A stretch of 7,661 bases of DNA from an uncultured Clostridia bacterium (GTDB taxonomy: Bacteria; Bacillota; Clostridia; Christensenellales; Aristaeellaceae). The number at the start of each line of letters is the position of its first letter. Within the stretch, counting starts at the first letter, position 1. The translations under genes were made by a program, and so were the position numbers. The notes under the pieces are model-generated. The model did not search any database and was not told where the DNA came from. It saw only the letters and a list, made by a program, of their open reading frames with translations. The stretch is from positions 1 to 7,661 of the forward strand of contig CAMOHY010000096.1 in NCBI GenBank assembly GCA_946615495.1, given 5' to 3'. Below are positions 1-6,693 of the stretch, piece after piece.

Positions 1-1382
1 TAGCTGTCCACCACCTGGCCGTGGGCCAGCTTCACCGCGCCGATTTCGATGATGCGGTCCTTGGCGGTGTTGAGGCCGGTGGTTTCAAAGTCCAGCACAA
101 TGATGGGCGTATCCAGGGGCAAATCGCCGTCGCCGGTAACGACCTGGTCGTCGTCGGTCAAATACCCCTCCACGCCGGGCAGCAGCTTGATGCCGTACTT
201 TTTCGCCGCGCCGAAGGCTTCGGGGAAGGCCTGCACCACGCCGTGGTCGGTGACGGCGATGGCCTCATGGCCCCATTTGGCCGCCCGCTCAATGAGGGCG
301 GAGGCGGAGGACACGGCGTCCATATTGCTCATCTGGGTGTGCAGGTGCAGTTCAATCCGCTTTTCGGGGGCGGTATCCATGCGCACGGGCAGCTCGCAGG
401 AGGAAATATCCCGCACCATGACCACCGTTTCGTGGGAAAATTTGTCGTACTGGGTATCGCCCCGCACCAGGATGCCCATATCCGGCTTGATGGCCTTCAC
501 CACCTTGCGCACCGCTTCCCGCTCTTCATCGGTGATGGGCGGCGGCGCCTCGTCCTTGCGGGCCCTGGCGTGGTAGCGCAAAAAAGCCTTGCAGCGGATG
601 GTGGAGGTAAAGTCCGTTACCAGGAAGGAAAGCAGCACCATTTCGCCGCCGGATATTTCCTTGTCCTCCACGGACAGCACCTTGCCCCGGATGACCACCA
701 GGCCCGTATCGTCCGTCAGCTCCCGAATGGGCACGGGCGGGTCGCCAATGGCGCGGCCCTTGATGCGGTCGTCCTTCTTTTCCGGCGGTTTTTCCTCCTG
801 CTTGATCTGGGCGGCAATTTCTTCATAGCGCTGGGCGCGCTCGGCGGCCACCCGGTCCTGCTCCTGACGCTCCTGCTGCAATTCCCGCAGCCGCTTTTCC
901 TCGTCGCCGCACACCCGCAGTCCCACCTCCGTGTCCAGCCTGAACACATCGTGGATCACGGTTGCAAGCTGCTCCTGCACGCCCTGCTTTTCCAAATAGC
1001 GCATGGAAAATTCATCGGGCATTTCCAGCGTCACCCGCCCGTTGCCGGGCACCCAGCGCATATCGTATTCCCAGGAAGCCACAGACGGATAATGCCGGAT
1101 CAAAAAATGGTTCAGCGGGGCGGAATACTTGTCCGGGTTCTGCAAAAATTCCTTGGCCAAGGCGGGAGACGCCACCCGAAGGGAAAATTTCAGCCCAGGA
1201 AAGGCCCGGCCCAGGGCGTTTTTCATGACGAAAAAACCCTTCTCGCCAATCAGCACATCGGAGAGAAAGGAAAAATACGCCTTGTTTTCACTCTTGCAAA
1301 ACCGCACCCGCTCAATGGCGATTTTGCCTTCCGTATCGGGCAGCGCCTGGGTGACGCTGCGAAGCAATTCTTCGTATGTCAT
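1..1382 (-). CDS. polC: DNA polymerase III alpha subunit, PolC type (N-terminal part, cut by window edge)
   Basis: This is the replicative DNA polymerase of low-GC Gram-positive bacteria, with built-in 3'-5' proofreading. It is open without a stop or frameshift from ATG at 1382 to the window edge: 460 codons of a protein usually about 1,430 residues long. Residues 1-159 match the PolC N-terminal domain. Residues 160-221 are a charged, coiled-coil-like linker rich in E, K, Q and R. Residues about 222-310 are the OB fold. The PHP domain begins at residue 344 with ELHLHTQMSNMDAV and continues through AVTDHGVVQAFPEA. It is then interrupted, as is typical for PolC, by the DEDDh exonuclease, whose first motif DFETTGL is at residues 431-437. 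The start is supported by AGGA eight bases upstream and by the family's usual N-terminus. The upstream gene is the methyltransferase, 34 bases away. Its usual neighbour in Clostridia would be ispG or proS. Identification is firm; only completeness is unknown. Confidence 0.96.
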   Translation of the reverse strand, partial: MTYEELLRSVTQALPDTEGKIAIERVRFCKSENKAYFSFLSDVLIGEKGFFVMKNALGRAFPGLKFSLRVASPALAKEFLQNPDKYSAPLNHFLIRHYPSVASWEYDMRWVPGNGRVTLEMPDEFSMRYLEKQGVQEQLATVIHDVFRLDTEVGLRVCGDEEKRLRELQQERQEQDRVAAERAQRYEEIAAQIKQEEKPPEKKDDRIKGRAIGDPPVPIRELTDDTGLVVIRGKVLSVEDKEISGGEMVLLSFLVTDFTSTIRCKAFLRYHARARKDEAPPPITDEEREAVRKVVKAIKPDMGILVRGDTQYDKFSHETVVMVRDISSCELPVRMDTAPEKRIELHLHTQMSNMDAVSSASALIERAAKWGHEAIAVTDHGVVQAFPEAFGAAKKYGIKLLPGVEGYLTDDDQVVTGDGDLPLDTPIIVLDFETTGLNTAKDRIIEIGAVKLAHGQVVDS

Positions 1383-1393
1383 GGATGATTCCT
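1379..1393. repeat. Imperfect direct repeat, copy 1 (polC start region)
   Basis: The plus-strand sequence tcatggatgattcct covers the polC start codon, the bases just upstream and its AGGA ribosome binding site. It recurs as tcatggatgaaattcct at 2166-2182, at the start of the methyltransferase gene, differing only by two added A. The two copies bracket the methyltransferase gene. This could be a duplication made when the gene was inserted, or convergence of two translation start regions; the sequence alone does not decide. Confidence 0.5.
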
Positions 1394-1416
1394 GTTCATT
1401 TGGTTGATTTGTCAAA

Positions 1417-2169
1417 CTATTTTATCGCGATGGCTGTAAACTCACCGGGCAGGCTTTCGTTATCCCAGGCCGGGTGCTCGTCAAACCTTTTCAGGGTAAA
1501 GCCTTGACGGATGATGGCGTTGATAATCTCGCTGATGGTATACTTTCTGTAGCTGCACTTGGGAATTTGGCGGCGGATTTCTTCAGCATAAAACCGCGCG
1601 TGAGCCATTTCTCCCTCAAACACATCCGTTGAAAAATAGTTCATCGTGGGTGTTCCCAGCTTGAGCGCGTCCATAATCTTGGTGAAGGGATGAAAGTCGC
1701 TGCAAATCATTTTGCCGCCAGGTTTCAGAATCGCGTACATAATTTTCATAAACTCATCAATATCATGAAAATAGTGAAGGATCCCTCCTTCCATAAAGAC
1801 CACATCAAAATATCTTTCATATTTTGACTGATCCATTTCCAATATATCGCACACTTCAAAGCCAATTTGAACTTTGGCGGCCTGTGCCGTTTCCAGAGCA
1901 TACCGCTTATTGGCCTCGGAAATATCGAATATCGTTACATCCGCGCCAAGCAAAGCGAGGGGAATTGCTTTCTTTCCGCAGGAGCCGCATATATTGGCAA
2001 TCTTGACGCCTTCAAACCGGTCAAAATACGCCGCATACCGCCGAAGCATGGCTTTGGGGTTTTCAGCATCCTGTTTGGCCCTTTCCTCCGGCGTGCCGGA
2101 ATGCTCAAGCCAAAAATTGTACGCGTCGAATTCCCAGGCCTTTTTATGCTGCTTGCTGTAATCGTTCAT
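1417..2169 (-). CDS. Class I SAM-dependent methyltransferase, substrate unknown
   Basis: This is a 250-residue soluble protein with a Rossmann-type methyltransferase fold. Motif I is NICGSCGKK at residues 59-67, with the acidic residue for SAM ribose binding at D82 (VTIFDIS). The motif IV region is FDVVFMEGGILHYF at 121-134, and LKPGG at 148-152 is the usual post-motif strand-turn. The C-terminal part (about 180-250) has a helical insert and a FTAIAIK final strand. I recognise it only as a Methyltransf_11/25-like family, so the substrate (small molecule, RNA or protein) cannot be named. The start ATG at 2169 has AGGA nine bases upstream. The gene is much poorer in GC than its neighbours: two stretches of 60 bases around 1741-1860 count 30-32% GC, others about 47%, against about 73% in a 60-base stretch of ispG. 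It uses TAG as stop, unlike all other genes here. It sits between ispG and polC, 41 and 34 bases from them, which suggests late acquisition into the operon. No transposase or integrase accompanies it. Confidence 0.88.
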   Translation of the reverse strand: MNDYSKQHKKAWEFDAYNFWLEHSGTPEERAKQDAENPKAMLRRYAAYFDRFEGVKIANICGSCGKKAIPLALLGADVTIFDISEANKRYALETAQAAKVQIGFEVCDILEMDQSKYERYFDVVFMEGGILHYFHDIDEFMKIMYAILKPGGKMICSDFHPFTKIMDALKLGTPTMNYFSTDVFEGEMAHARFYAEEIRRQIPKCSYRKYTISEIINAIIRQGFTLKRFDEHPAWDNESLPGEFTAIAIK

Positions 2170-2182
2170 GGATGAAATTCCT
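2166..2182. repeat. Imperfect direct repeat, copy 2 (methyltransferase start region)
   Basis: The plus-strand sequence tcatggatgaaattcct holds the methyltransferase start codon and its AGGA ribosome binding site. It matches 15 bases at the polC start (1379-1393) except for two extra A in the middle. The copies are 787 bases apart in the same orientation, one at each end of the low-GC gene. Confidence 0.5.
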
Positions 2183-2210
2183 CTCAGGGTCCAGCTCGCC
2201 TCAAAGTCCT

Positions 2211-3266
2211 TTATGCAGAAAGACGCCGAATATATTCCTTTACCGCTTTTACAAACCCTTCCGTCAAGTCGCCGGTAAGCTTATGCACAAACTGGCCATG
2301 AACGTAGAGCGCGCCGCAGTCCTTGCCGCCGCAGAGGGCGATGTCCGCGTCGCGGGCTTCGCCGGGGCCGTTGACCACGCAGCCCATCACGGCCACGGTG
2401 ACGGGCAAATCCACATCGGAAAATTCCTTCGTTACCCGCTGGGCAATTTCCACCACGTTGATTTGGGTGCGGCCGCAGGTGGGGCAGGAAACGAAACGGA
2501 TGCCCTTGCGCAAGCCCAACGCCCGCAGGATATCCAGAGCGGCGCGGGGCTCGTCCACCGGGTCGCTGGTGAGGGACACGCGCACGGTGTCGCCGATGCC
2601 GTCCAGCAAAAGAGCCCCGATGCCGATAGCGCTTTTCACCGTGCCCTGGCCCGGCAGCCCGGCCTCGGTAACGCCCAAATGCAGGGGATAATCGCAGGTA
2701 TCGTGCATGAGCCGGTAGGCCTGCACGGTGGTGGGCACGTCGCTGGCCTTCAGGGAAATCACGATATCGTGAAAATGCTCGTCCTCCAGCAGCTTCACAT
2801 GGCCCAAGGCGCTTTCCACCATGCCCTCCGGCGTCACCCCGCCGTGGCGGGCCAGGATATCCTTTTCCAAGGAGCCGGAATTGACCCCGATGCGAATGGG
2901 CACATGGTGCATTTTGGCGCAGTCCACCACCTTGCGCACCTTTTCGGCGCTGCCGATGTTGCCTGGGTTGATGCGCAGCTTATGAATGCCGTTTTCCATG
3001 GCGGCGATGGCCAAGGTGTGGTCAAAGTGGATATCCGCCACCAGCGGCACCGGGCTTTGGTCCACCAGGCGGCGCACCGCCCCGGCGCAGGCCCGGTCGT
3101 ACACCGAAATGCGCACCAGGTCGCACCCCGCGGCGGACAGCTGCTTGATCTGGTCCAAGGTCGCGCCCACATCGCGGGTATCCGTATTGGTCATGGATTG
3201 AATGGACACGGGCGCGCCGCCGCCAATCAGCACGCTGCCCGCTTTTACCTGTACCTTTGCGCCCAT
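2211..3266 (-). CDS. ispG: 4-hydroxy-3-methylbut-2-enyl diphosphate synthase (IspG/GcpE)
   Basis: It catalyses the penultimate MEP-pathway step in the cytosol: reductive ring opening of MEcPP to HMBPP, using a [4Fe-4S] cluster. The 351-residue protein has the short bacterial two-domain form without the plant-type insert. The N-terminal TIM barrel starts with the SIQSMTNTDTRD motif (21-32) and includes LVADIHFD (75-82), KLRINPGNIG (96-105) and RIGVNSGSLE (125-134). The C-terminal domain carries the cluster ligands: Cys261 and Cys264 in CPTCGR, Cys296 in MGCVVNGPGE, and Glu303. All are spaced as in E. coli IspG. The start ATG at 3266 has GGAGGGG just upstream, and the next gene upstream, rseP, ends 40 bases away, which supports one transcript. 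Nothing is missing or odd; the identification is secure. Confidence 0.97.
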   Translation of the reverse strand: MGAKVQVKAGSVLIGGGAPVSIQSMTNTDTRDVGATLDQIKQLSAAGCDLVRISVYDRACAGAVRRLVDQSPVPLVADIHFDHTLAIAAMENGIHKLRINPGNIGSAEKVRKVVDCAKMHHVPIRIGVNSGSLEKDILARHGGVTPEGMVESALGHVKLLEDEHFHDIVISLKASDVPTTVQAYRLMHDTCDYPLHLGVTEAGLPGQGTVKSAIGIGALLLDGIGDTVRVSLTSDPVDEPRAALDILRALGLRKGIRFVSCPTCGRTQINVVEIAQRVTKEFSDVDLPVTVAVMGCVVNGPGEARDADIALCGGKDCGALYVHGQFVHKLTGDLTEGFVKAVKEYIRRLSA

Positions 3267-3306
3267 AGGCCCCTCCGTAAACTCACAGTCATGAAGATGA
3301 AATCTT

Positions 3307-4428
3307 TTAATGGAAAAATTGCAGAATGTCCTTGTACGTCATTACCACCATCAGCCCCATCAGCAGCAGGTAGCCGGACATATGCACATAGGCCTCCACC
3401 TTCTGGGGAACGGGCTTGCGGCGGATAGCCTCGATGATTAAAAACACGATGCGGCTGCCGTCCAGGCCGGGAATGGGGATGAGGTTAAACAGGCCCAAAT
3501 TCACCGAGATCATGACCAGCAGCTCGCCATAGGTAAGGATGGCCTCCCGCTGGGATTCCGCGGCGGATTTCTGGGTTTCCTCCGCGATGAGCTTTACAAT
3601 GCCCACCGGGCCGCTGGTCTGGTCCAGCCCCGCGCCGGTGGTAATCAGGTCCCTCAATCCTCCCAGGATGGCGCCGCCCGCCCGGACGCAGTAGCTTGCG
3701 CCCAGCTGCACAGCGCGGGGAAGGGACACCGCCGTGTACCCCGGCACATAGCCGGAATTCAGCTGCACGCCGATGAGATAGCGGTTTTCTTTCTCGCTGA
3801 ACCGGGGAGACAGCTGAACCTGCACGCTGTCCCCGCCCCGGCGGATGCCCAGCAGCAGCGGCGCGCCGCCCTCCTGATAGGTGTTTATCAAGGCGCTGAC
3901 CCGGTAATTGTCTCCGCTCTCGGTCAGGCCCACGGCGCTTTCGCCGTTGACGGTCTCGATGCGGTCGCCGGGCAGAATGCCCGCCTGTGCGGCGGGACTC
4001 TCCGCCTCCACCGCGCTGATTTGCGGCGGCTCAAAATAGCCCTGGGTGTCCTCCCCGGTCATGCCGTAAAGCGCGGTGGCCACGGCCAGCGCCAGCACAA
4101 AATTCATAACCGGGCCCATGAGCACGGTCAGCAGCCGCCGGCCCACGGGATATTTGCTCATCACACGGGGATCGTCCTTGGTCTTTTTCTCGTCGGGGTC
4201 ATCCTCCCCGTAAAACATGCAGTAGCCCCCCGCGGGAATAAGACGCAGGCAAAACTGGGTTTCATATTTTTTGCTTTTCCAGGAAAAAAGCTTCGGGCCA
4301 AAGCCGATGGCGAATTCCTTCACCGGAATGCCCGTCAGCCGGGCGGCCAGAAAATGCCCGGCCTCGTGCACCGTCACCATAATGCCCAGCATGATGATAG
4401 CGGCCAGGATATACAGCGTCGTGGTCAT
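3307..4428 (-). CDS. rseP: RIP metalloprotease RseP/RasP (site-2 protease, M50 family)
   Basis: This integral-membrane zinc protease cuts transmembrane segments, classically those of anti-sigma factors after a first site-1 cut, and removes remnant signal peptides. The 373-residue protein shows the M50B layout. The first membrane helix carries HEAGH at residues 21-25 (zinc ligands H21 and H25, catalytic E22). A second membrane segment lies at about 99-122 (LLTVLMGPVMNFVLALAV). A single PDZ domain follows at about 134-215 (SPAAQAGILPGDRIETVNG). The third membrane helix holds NLIPIPGLDG, with the third zinc ligand D323, and a last helix lies at about 346-368. It is somewhat shorter than B. subtilis RasP (about 420 residues), mostly in the extracellular part. 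The start ATG at 4428 follows a very strong AAAGGAGG site four bases upstream. It lies between dxr and ispG, the normal Clostridia position. Its substrate anti-sigma factor is not in this window. Confidence 0.95.
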   Translation of the reverse strand: MTTTLYILAAIIMLGIMVTVHEAGHFLAARLTGIPVKEFAIGFGPKLFSWKSKKYETQFCLRLIPAGGYCMFYGEDDPDEKKTKDDPRVMSKYPVGRRLLTVLMGPVMNFVLALAVATALYGMTGEDTQGYFEPPQISAVEAESPAAQAGILPGDRIETVNGESAVGLTESGDNYRVSALINTYQEGGAPLLLGIRRGGDSVQVQLSPRFSEKENRYLIGVQLNSGYVPGYTAVSLPRAVQLGASYCVRAGGAILGGLRDLITTGAGLDQTSGPVGIVKLIAEETQKSAAESQREAILTYGELLVMISVNLGLFNLIPIPGLDGSRIVFLIIEAIRRKPVPQKVEAYVHMSGYLLLMGLMVVMTYKDILQFFH

Positions 4429-4609
4429 GGAGCCTCCTTTAAAAGAGTGAGGGGGGAGATAGCGATAGCGTGCAGTTTTCAGGGTGCAAAGTACAGTTTA
4501 TTTTTTCCGCAAAGGAGTAAGGCCTATTGATAATATAAACCCGTACTCTGCTCTCTGCGCTCTGTTCGCTTTTTCCCTCCCCTGCCAACCTTTCCTGATT
4601 CTCCCTATT
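4429..4609. other. Noncoding spacer between dxr and rseP
   Basis: This 181-base spacer is the longest in the window and has lower GC than the genes. On the plus strand it contains a tandem six-mer (gatagcgatagc, 4458-4469), two similar ten-mers 21 bases apart (gtgcagtttt at 4470-4479 and gtacagttta at 4491-4500), and three ctctg units at about 4546-4564. An AT-rich patch (gataatataaac, about 4529-4540) gives TATATT/TATTAT on the minus strand, but no -35 element stands at the right distance. I see no stable hairpin with a T run. It may hold an internal promoter or be decayed sequence; neither can be shown. Confidence 0.4.
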
Positions 4610-5758
4610 TTATGCGCCGGTTGCCTGAATCATGGCTTTTGCGCATTCGCGGGACAGGGCGTCGGCGCGGTCGATATCGGAAAGGCTGCGGGCAGGGAGG
4701 GACGCGTGCCGCTGCAAGGCGGCGTCCACGATTTCCGGAATGCGGCCGAAGGGAATTTTGCCCGCCAGGAAAGCAAAGCAGGCCTCCTCGTTGGCGGCGT
4801 TGAGCACGCAGCAGGCCGCGCCGCCCTGGCGCAGCGCCTGGTAAGCCATGCGCAGGGCAGGAAATTTTTCCGCGTCCGGCCGCTCAAAGGTGAGCTGGCC
4901 CACGGCGAACAAATCCAATTCCTTGCCGCCGGTGGGCAGCCGGTCCGGATAGCTCATGGCGTAAAGGATGGGCACCTTCATGTCCGGCGCGCCCAGCTGG
5001 GCGATCACCGCCCCATCCCGGAATTTGACGGCGGAATGCACGATGCTCTGGGGGTGCACCACCACCTGGATTTGTTCCGGCCGGGCGGAAAACAGCCATT
5101 TGGCCTCGATGATCTCCAGCGCTTTATTGAACATGGACGCGGAATCCACCGTGATTTTCGCGCCCATATTCCAGGTGGGGTGGCCCAAGGCCTGCTCCAC
5201 CGTGGCGGACTTTATTTTTTCCTTTTCCCAGGTGCGGAAGGGGCCGCCGGAGGCCGTGAGCAAAATTTGCTCGTACCGGTTGGGTCCAGCGCCCTGGAGG
5301 CACTGAAAAATGGCGCTGTGCTCGCTGTCAACGGGCAATAGGGTGCCCGCGGGGCAGGCGTTCATCACCATTTCTCCCCCGGCCACCAGCGTTTCCTTGT
5401 TGGCCAAAAGCACCCGCTTGCCCGCCGCCCTGGCGGCCATAACGGCCTTCAGCCCCGCCACGCCTACCACCGCGGCCAGCACATCCTGCCCTTCCGCCTC
5501 CCTGGCCGCTTCCTCCAGGGCCTTGGGGCCAAAACGGAAGGAGCAGAAGGAAAGATCATCGGGAATGGGCACGGGCGAAGAAACGCCCGTCAGCGCCGCC
5601 AGCCGGGGACGGAAGGACCGCACCTGGTCAAACAAAAGCGCCGCGTTTTTGTGGGCAGTCAGGGCGGTTACAAAAAAACGGTCAGGATGAAGGGCTATAA
5701 CCTCCAGCGCCTGCCGCCCGATGGAACCGGTGCTGCCCAAGATCGCAATACCTCGCAT
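4610..5758 (-). CDS. dxr: 1-deoxy-D-xylulose 5-phosphate reductoisomerase (Dxr/IspC)
   Basis: It catalyses the first committed MEP-pathway step, turning DXP into 2-C-methyl-D-erythritol 4-phosphate with NADPH and a divalent metal; it is the fosmidomycin target. The 382-residue length is normal. The N-terminal NADPH-binding Rossmann domain shows GSTGSIG at residues 8-14, and LLANKETLVAGG lies at 117-128. The metal ligands are D144 and E146 in PVDSEH and E215 in NKALEIIEA. The substrate-binding TASGGPFR is at 168-175, the flexible active-site loop HPTWNMG at 193-199, and N211/K212 lie next to E215. The C-terminal helical domain is complete. I chose ATG at 5758 over the in-frame TTG at 5764: GAAGAGG stands six bases before the ATG and overlaps the spacing needed for the TTG, and family members begin directly before the GSTGSIG strand. 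It is separated from cdsA by a spacer with a terminator-like hairpin. Confidence 0.97.
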   Translation of the reverse strand: MRGIAILGSTGSIGRQALEVIALHPDRFFVTALTAHKNAALLFDQVRSFRPRLAALTGVSSPVPIPDDLSFCSFRFGPKALEEAAREAEGQDVLAAVVGVAGLKAVMAARAAGKRVLLANKETLVAGGEMVMNACPAGTLLPVDSEHSAIFQCLQGAGPNRYEQILLTASGGPFRTWEKEKIKSATVEQALGHPTWNMGAKITVDSASMFNKALEIIEAKWLFSARPEQIQVVVHPQSIVHSAVKFRDGAVIAQLGAPDMKVPILYAMSYPDRLPTGGKELDLFAVGQLTFERPDAEKFPALRMAYQALRQGGAACCVLNAANEEACFAFLAGKIPFGRIPEIVDAALQRHASLPARSLSDIDRADALSRECAKAMIQATGA

Positions 5759-5764
5759 AATCAA

Positions 5765-5771
5765 CCTCTTC
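5765..5771 (-). promoter_or_regulatory. Ribosome binding site deciding the dxr start
   Basis: GAAGAGG on the minus strand lies six bases before ATG 5758. It leaves no room for an initiation at the TTG two codons earlier, so the ATG is the preferred start. Confidence 0.6.
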
Positions 5772-5789
5772 TGCTTGCTGCATTCAAAG

Positions 5790-5866
5790 AAAAAAACGCG
5801 GGCGGCGGAGAGGAGCGCTGAACGCCGTCCCCCCTACAGTCACCGCCGCGCTCCGTCCTCCGCGCG
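5790..5866 (-). terminator. Terminator-like hairpin plus T7 between cdsA and dxr
   Basis: On the minus strand, GGAGCGC (5854-5848) can pair with GCGCTCC (5818-5812) over seven pairs. Outside it, GCGGAG-type bases at 5863-5858 pair with CTCCGC at 5810-5805, with a small internal loop between the stems. Flanking CGCG bases (5866-5863 and 5800-5797) offer an alternative extension. The 3' arm is followed by seven T (5796-5790), then CTTT. The loop is about 29 bases, long for an intrinsic terminator, and the lower stem is interrupted, so efficiency is uncertain. It begins three bases after the cdsA stop and could be a partial terminator or attenuator inside the operon, or a processing hairpin. Confidence 0.45.
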
Positions 5867-5868
5867 CA

Positions 5869-6693
5869 TCAAGCGGGCAATACAAACGTGGTGACGGCCA
5901 GGTTCAAATACACATACATGATGATCGTGGCCCAGTAGACGCTGTCCAGCCGGTCCATCATGCCGCCGTGGCCGGGAAAAATATTGCTGAAATCCTTAAT
6001 GCCGCAGTGGCGCTTGATGAGGGAGGCGAACAGATCGCCCACCTGACCGGCCACGCCGCCCAGCAGCCCCAAAATGGGAAAATGCCAGAAGGGCGGGATG
6101 GGCGCGAAAATGGCCACCGCCCCCGCCGTGAGCATGGCAAACAGAATGCTGCCCACCAAACCGGCGGCGGCGCCTTCTATGGATTTATTGGGGCTCACCG
6201 CCGGGCAAAGCTTGCGCTTGCCCCACCGGCTGCCGATAAAGTAAGCCATGGTGTCCCCCGCCAGGGGCACGCCGAAGGCCAGCAGCGTCAAAAGCAATTG
6301 GTTGGCCCGGCCCGGCGCCTTTTGCAGGCCCAGCATGCACATGCCCGGCAGCAGCACGCCGATCAAGGGCAGGGCGGACATGAGAATATCCTCCAATTTG
6401 GGCTCCGTGCGGAAAATGACCATGGCGGCAATGAGCATATACGCGCCGCCCACCAGCGGCATGAGCAAAACGACGCTGCCCACATAATGATACAGCGGGA
6501 TGGACAGGGCCACGCACAGCCAGCAGGGCCACTGCACGGGCCGGTGGCCCGCTTCGCCCATGGCCTTGAGCATTTCGTGCATGGACATACAAATGGTAAG
6601 CATATACGCCACGGAAAACACCAGACCCCCCGCCCACAGGGCCAGCGCCAGAACGCCGATGAGGCACACGCCGGTTACGATTCGCTGGGTCAT
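5869..6693 (-). CDS. cdsA: Phosphatidate cytidylyltransferase (CDP-diglyceride synthase)
   Basis: This membrane enzyme makes CDP-diacylglycerol from CTP and phosphatidic acid, the branch point for bacterial phospholipids. The 274-residue protein is mostly hydrophobic, with about seven or eight membrane segments. The conserved loop GDTMAYFIGSRWGKRKL is at 146-162, followed by VSPNKSIEG at 166-174. The PROSITE-type CDS signature is complete at about 224-250: SLIKR, then KDFSN, then FPGHGGMMDRLD. QVGDL at 217-221 supplies another conserved acidic residue. The start ATG at 6693 overlaps the uppS stop by four bases (ATGA) and is preceded by GGAGG inside the end of uppS, which implies translational coupling. 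Undecaprenyl-PP and CDP-DAG synthesis are thus made from one message. No defects are seen. Confidence 0.96.
   Translation of the reverse strand: MTQRIVTGVCLIGVLALALWAGGLVFSVAYMLTICMSMHEMLKAMGEAGHRPVQWPCWLCVALSIPLYHYVGSVVLLMPLVGGAYMLIAAMVIFRTEPKLEDILMSALPLIGVLLPGMCMLGLQKAPGRANQLLLTLLAFGVPLAGDTMAYFIGSRWGKRKLCPAVSPNKSIEGAAAGLVGSILFAMLTAGAVAIFAPIPPFWHFPILGLLGGVAGQVGDLFASLIKRHCGIKDFSNIFPGHGGMMDRLDSVYWATIIMYVYLNLAVTTFVLPA

Noticed and set aside
21..1388. A 455-codon open frame on the plus strand opposite polC
   Set aside because: It lies codon-for-codon antisense to a firmly identified gene. GC-rich third positions suppress stops on the opposite strand, and the translation is a low-complexity G/H/A-rich sequence with no domain and no good ribosome binding site.
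1383..1416. TTGACA-like -35 box before polC on the minus strand (about 1414-1408)
   Set aside because: The hexamer at a 17-base distance is GGAATC, which is not a -10 box and overlaps the ribosome binding site. There is no room for a normal promoter and leader.
1417..2169. Methyltransferase as part of a restriction-modification or antibiotic-resistance (Erm-like) system
   Set aside because: There is no endonuclease, specificity subunit or target recognition domain nearby, no DNA-methylase DPPY/NPPY motif, and the sequence does not show the Erm/KsgA motif set.
2172..3428. A 418-codon open frame on the plus strand opposite ispG
   Set aside because: It is an antisense shadow of ispG and the rseP end. 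The product is His/Ala/Gly-rich and matches no family I recognise.
4520..4545. AT-rich TATATT/TATTAT as a promoter -10 for rseP on the minus strand
   Set aside because: No TTGACA-like element or extended TGn motif stands at the proper spacing upstream; the match rests on local AT content only.
4484..5341. Plus-strand open frames opposite dxr, cdsA and uppS (also 5968-6750 and 6885-7622)
   Set aside because: All sit on top of complete conserved genes and show the same low-complexity composition as other antisense frames in GC-rich DNA.
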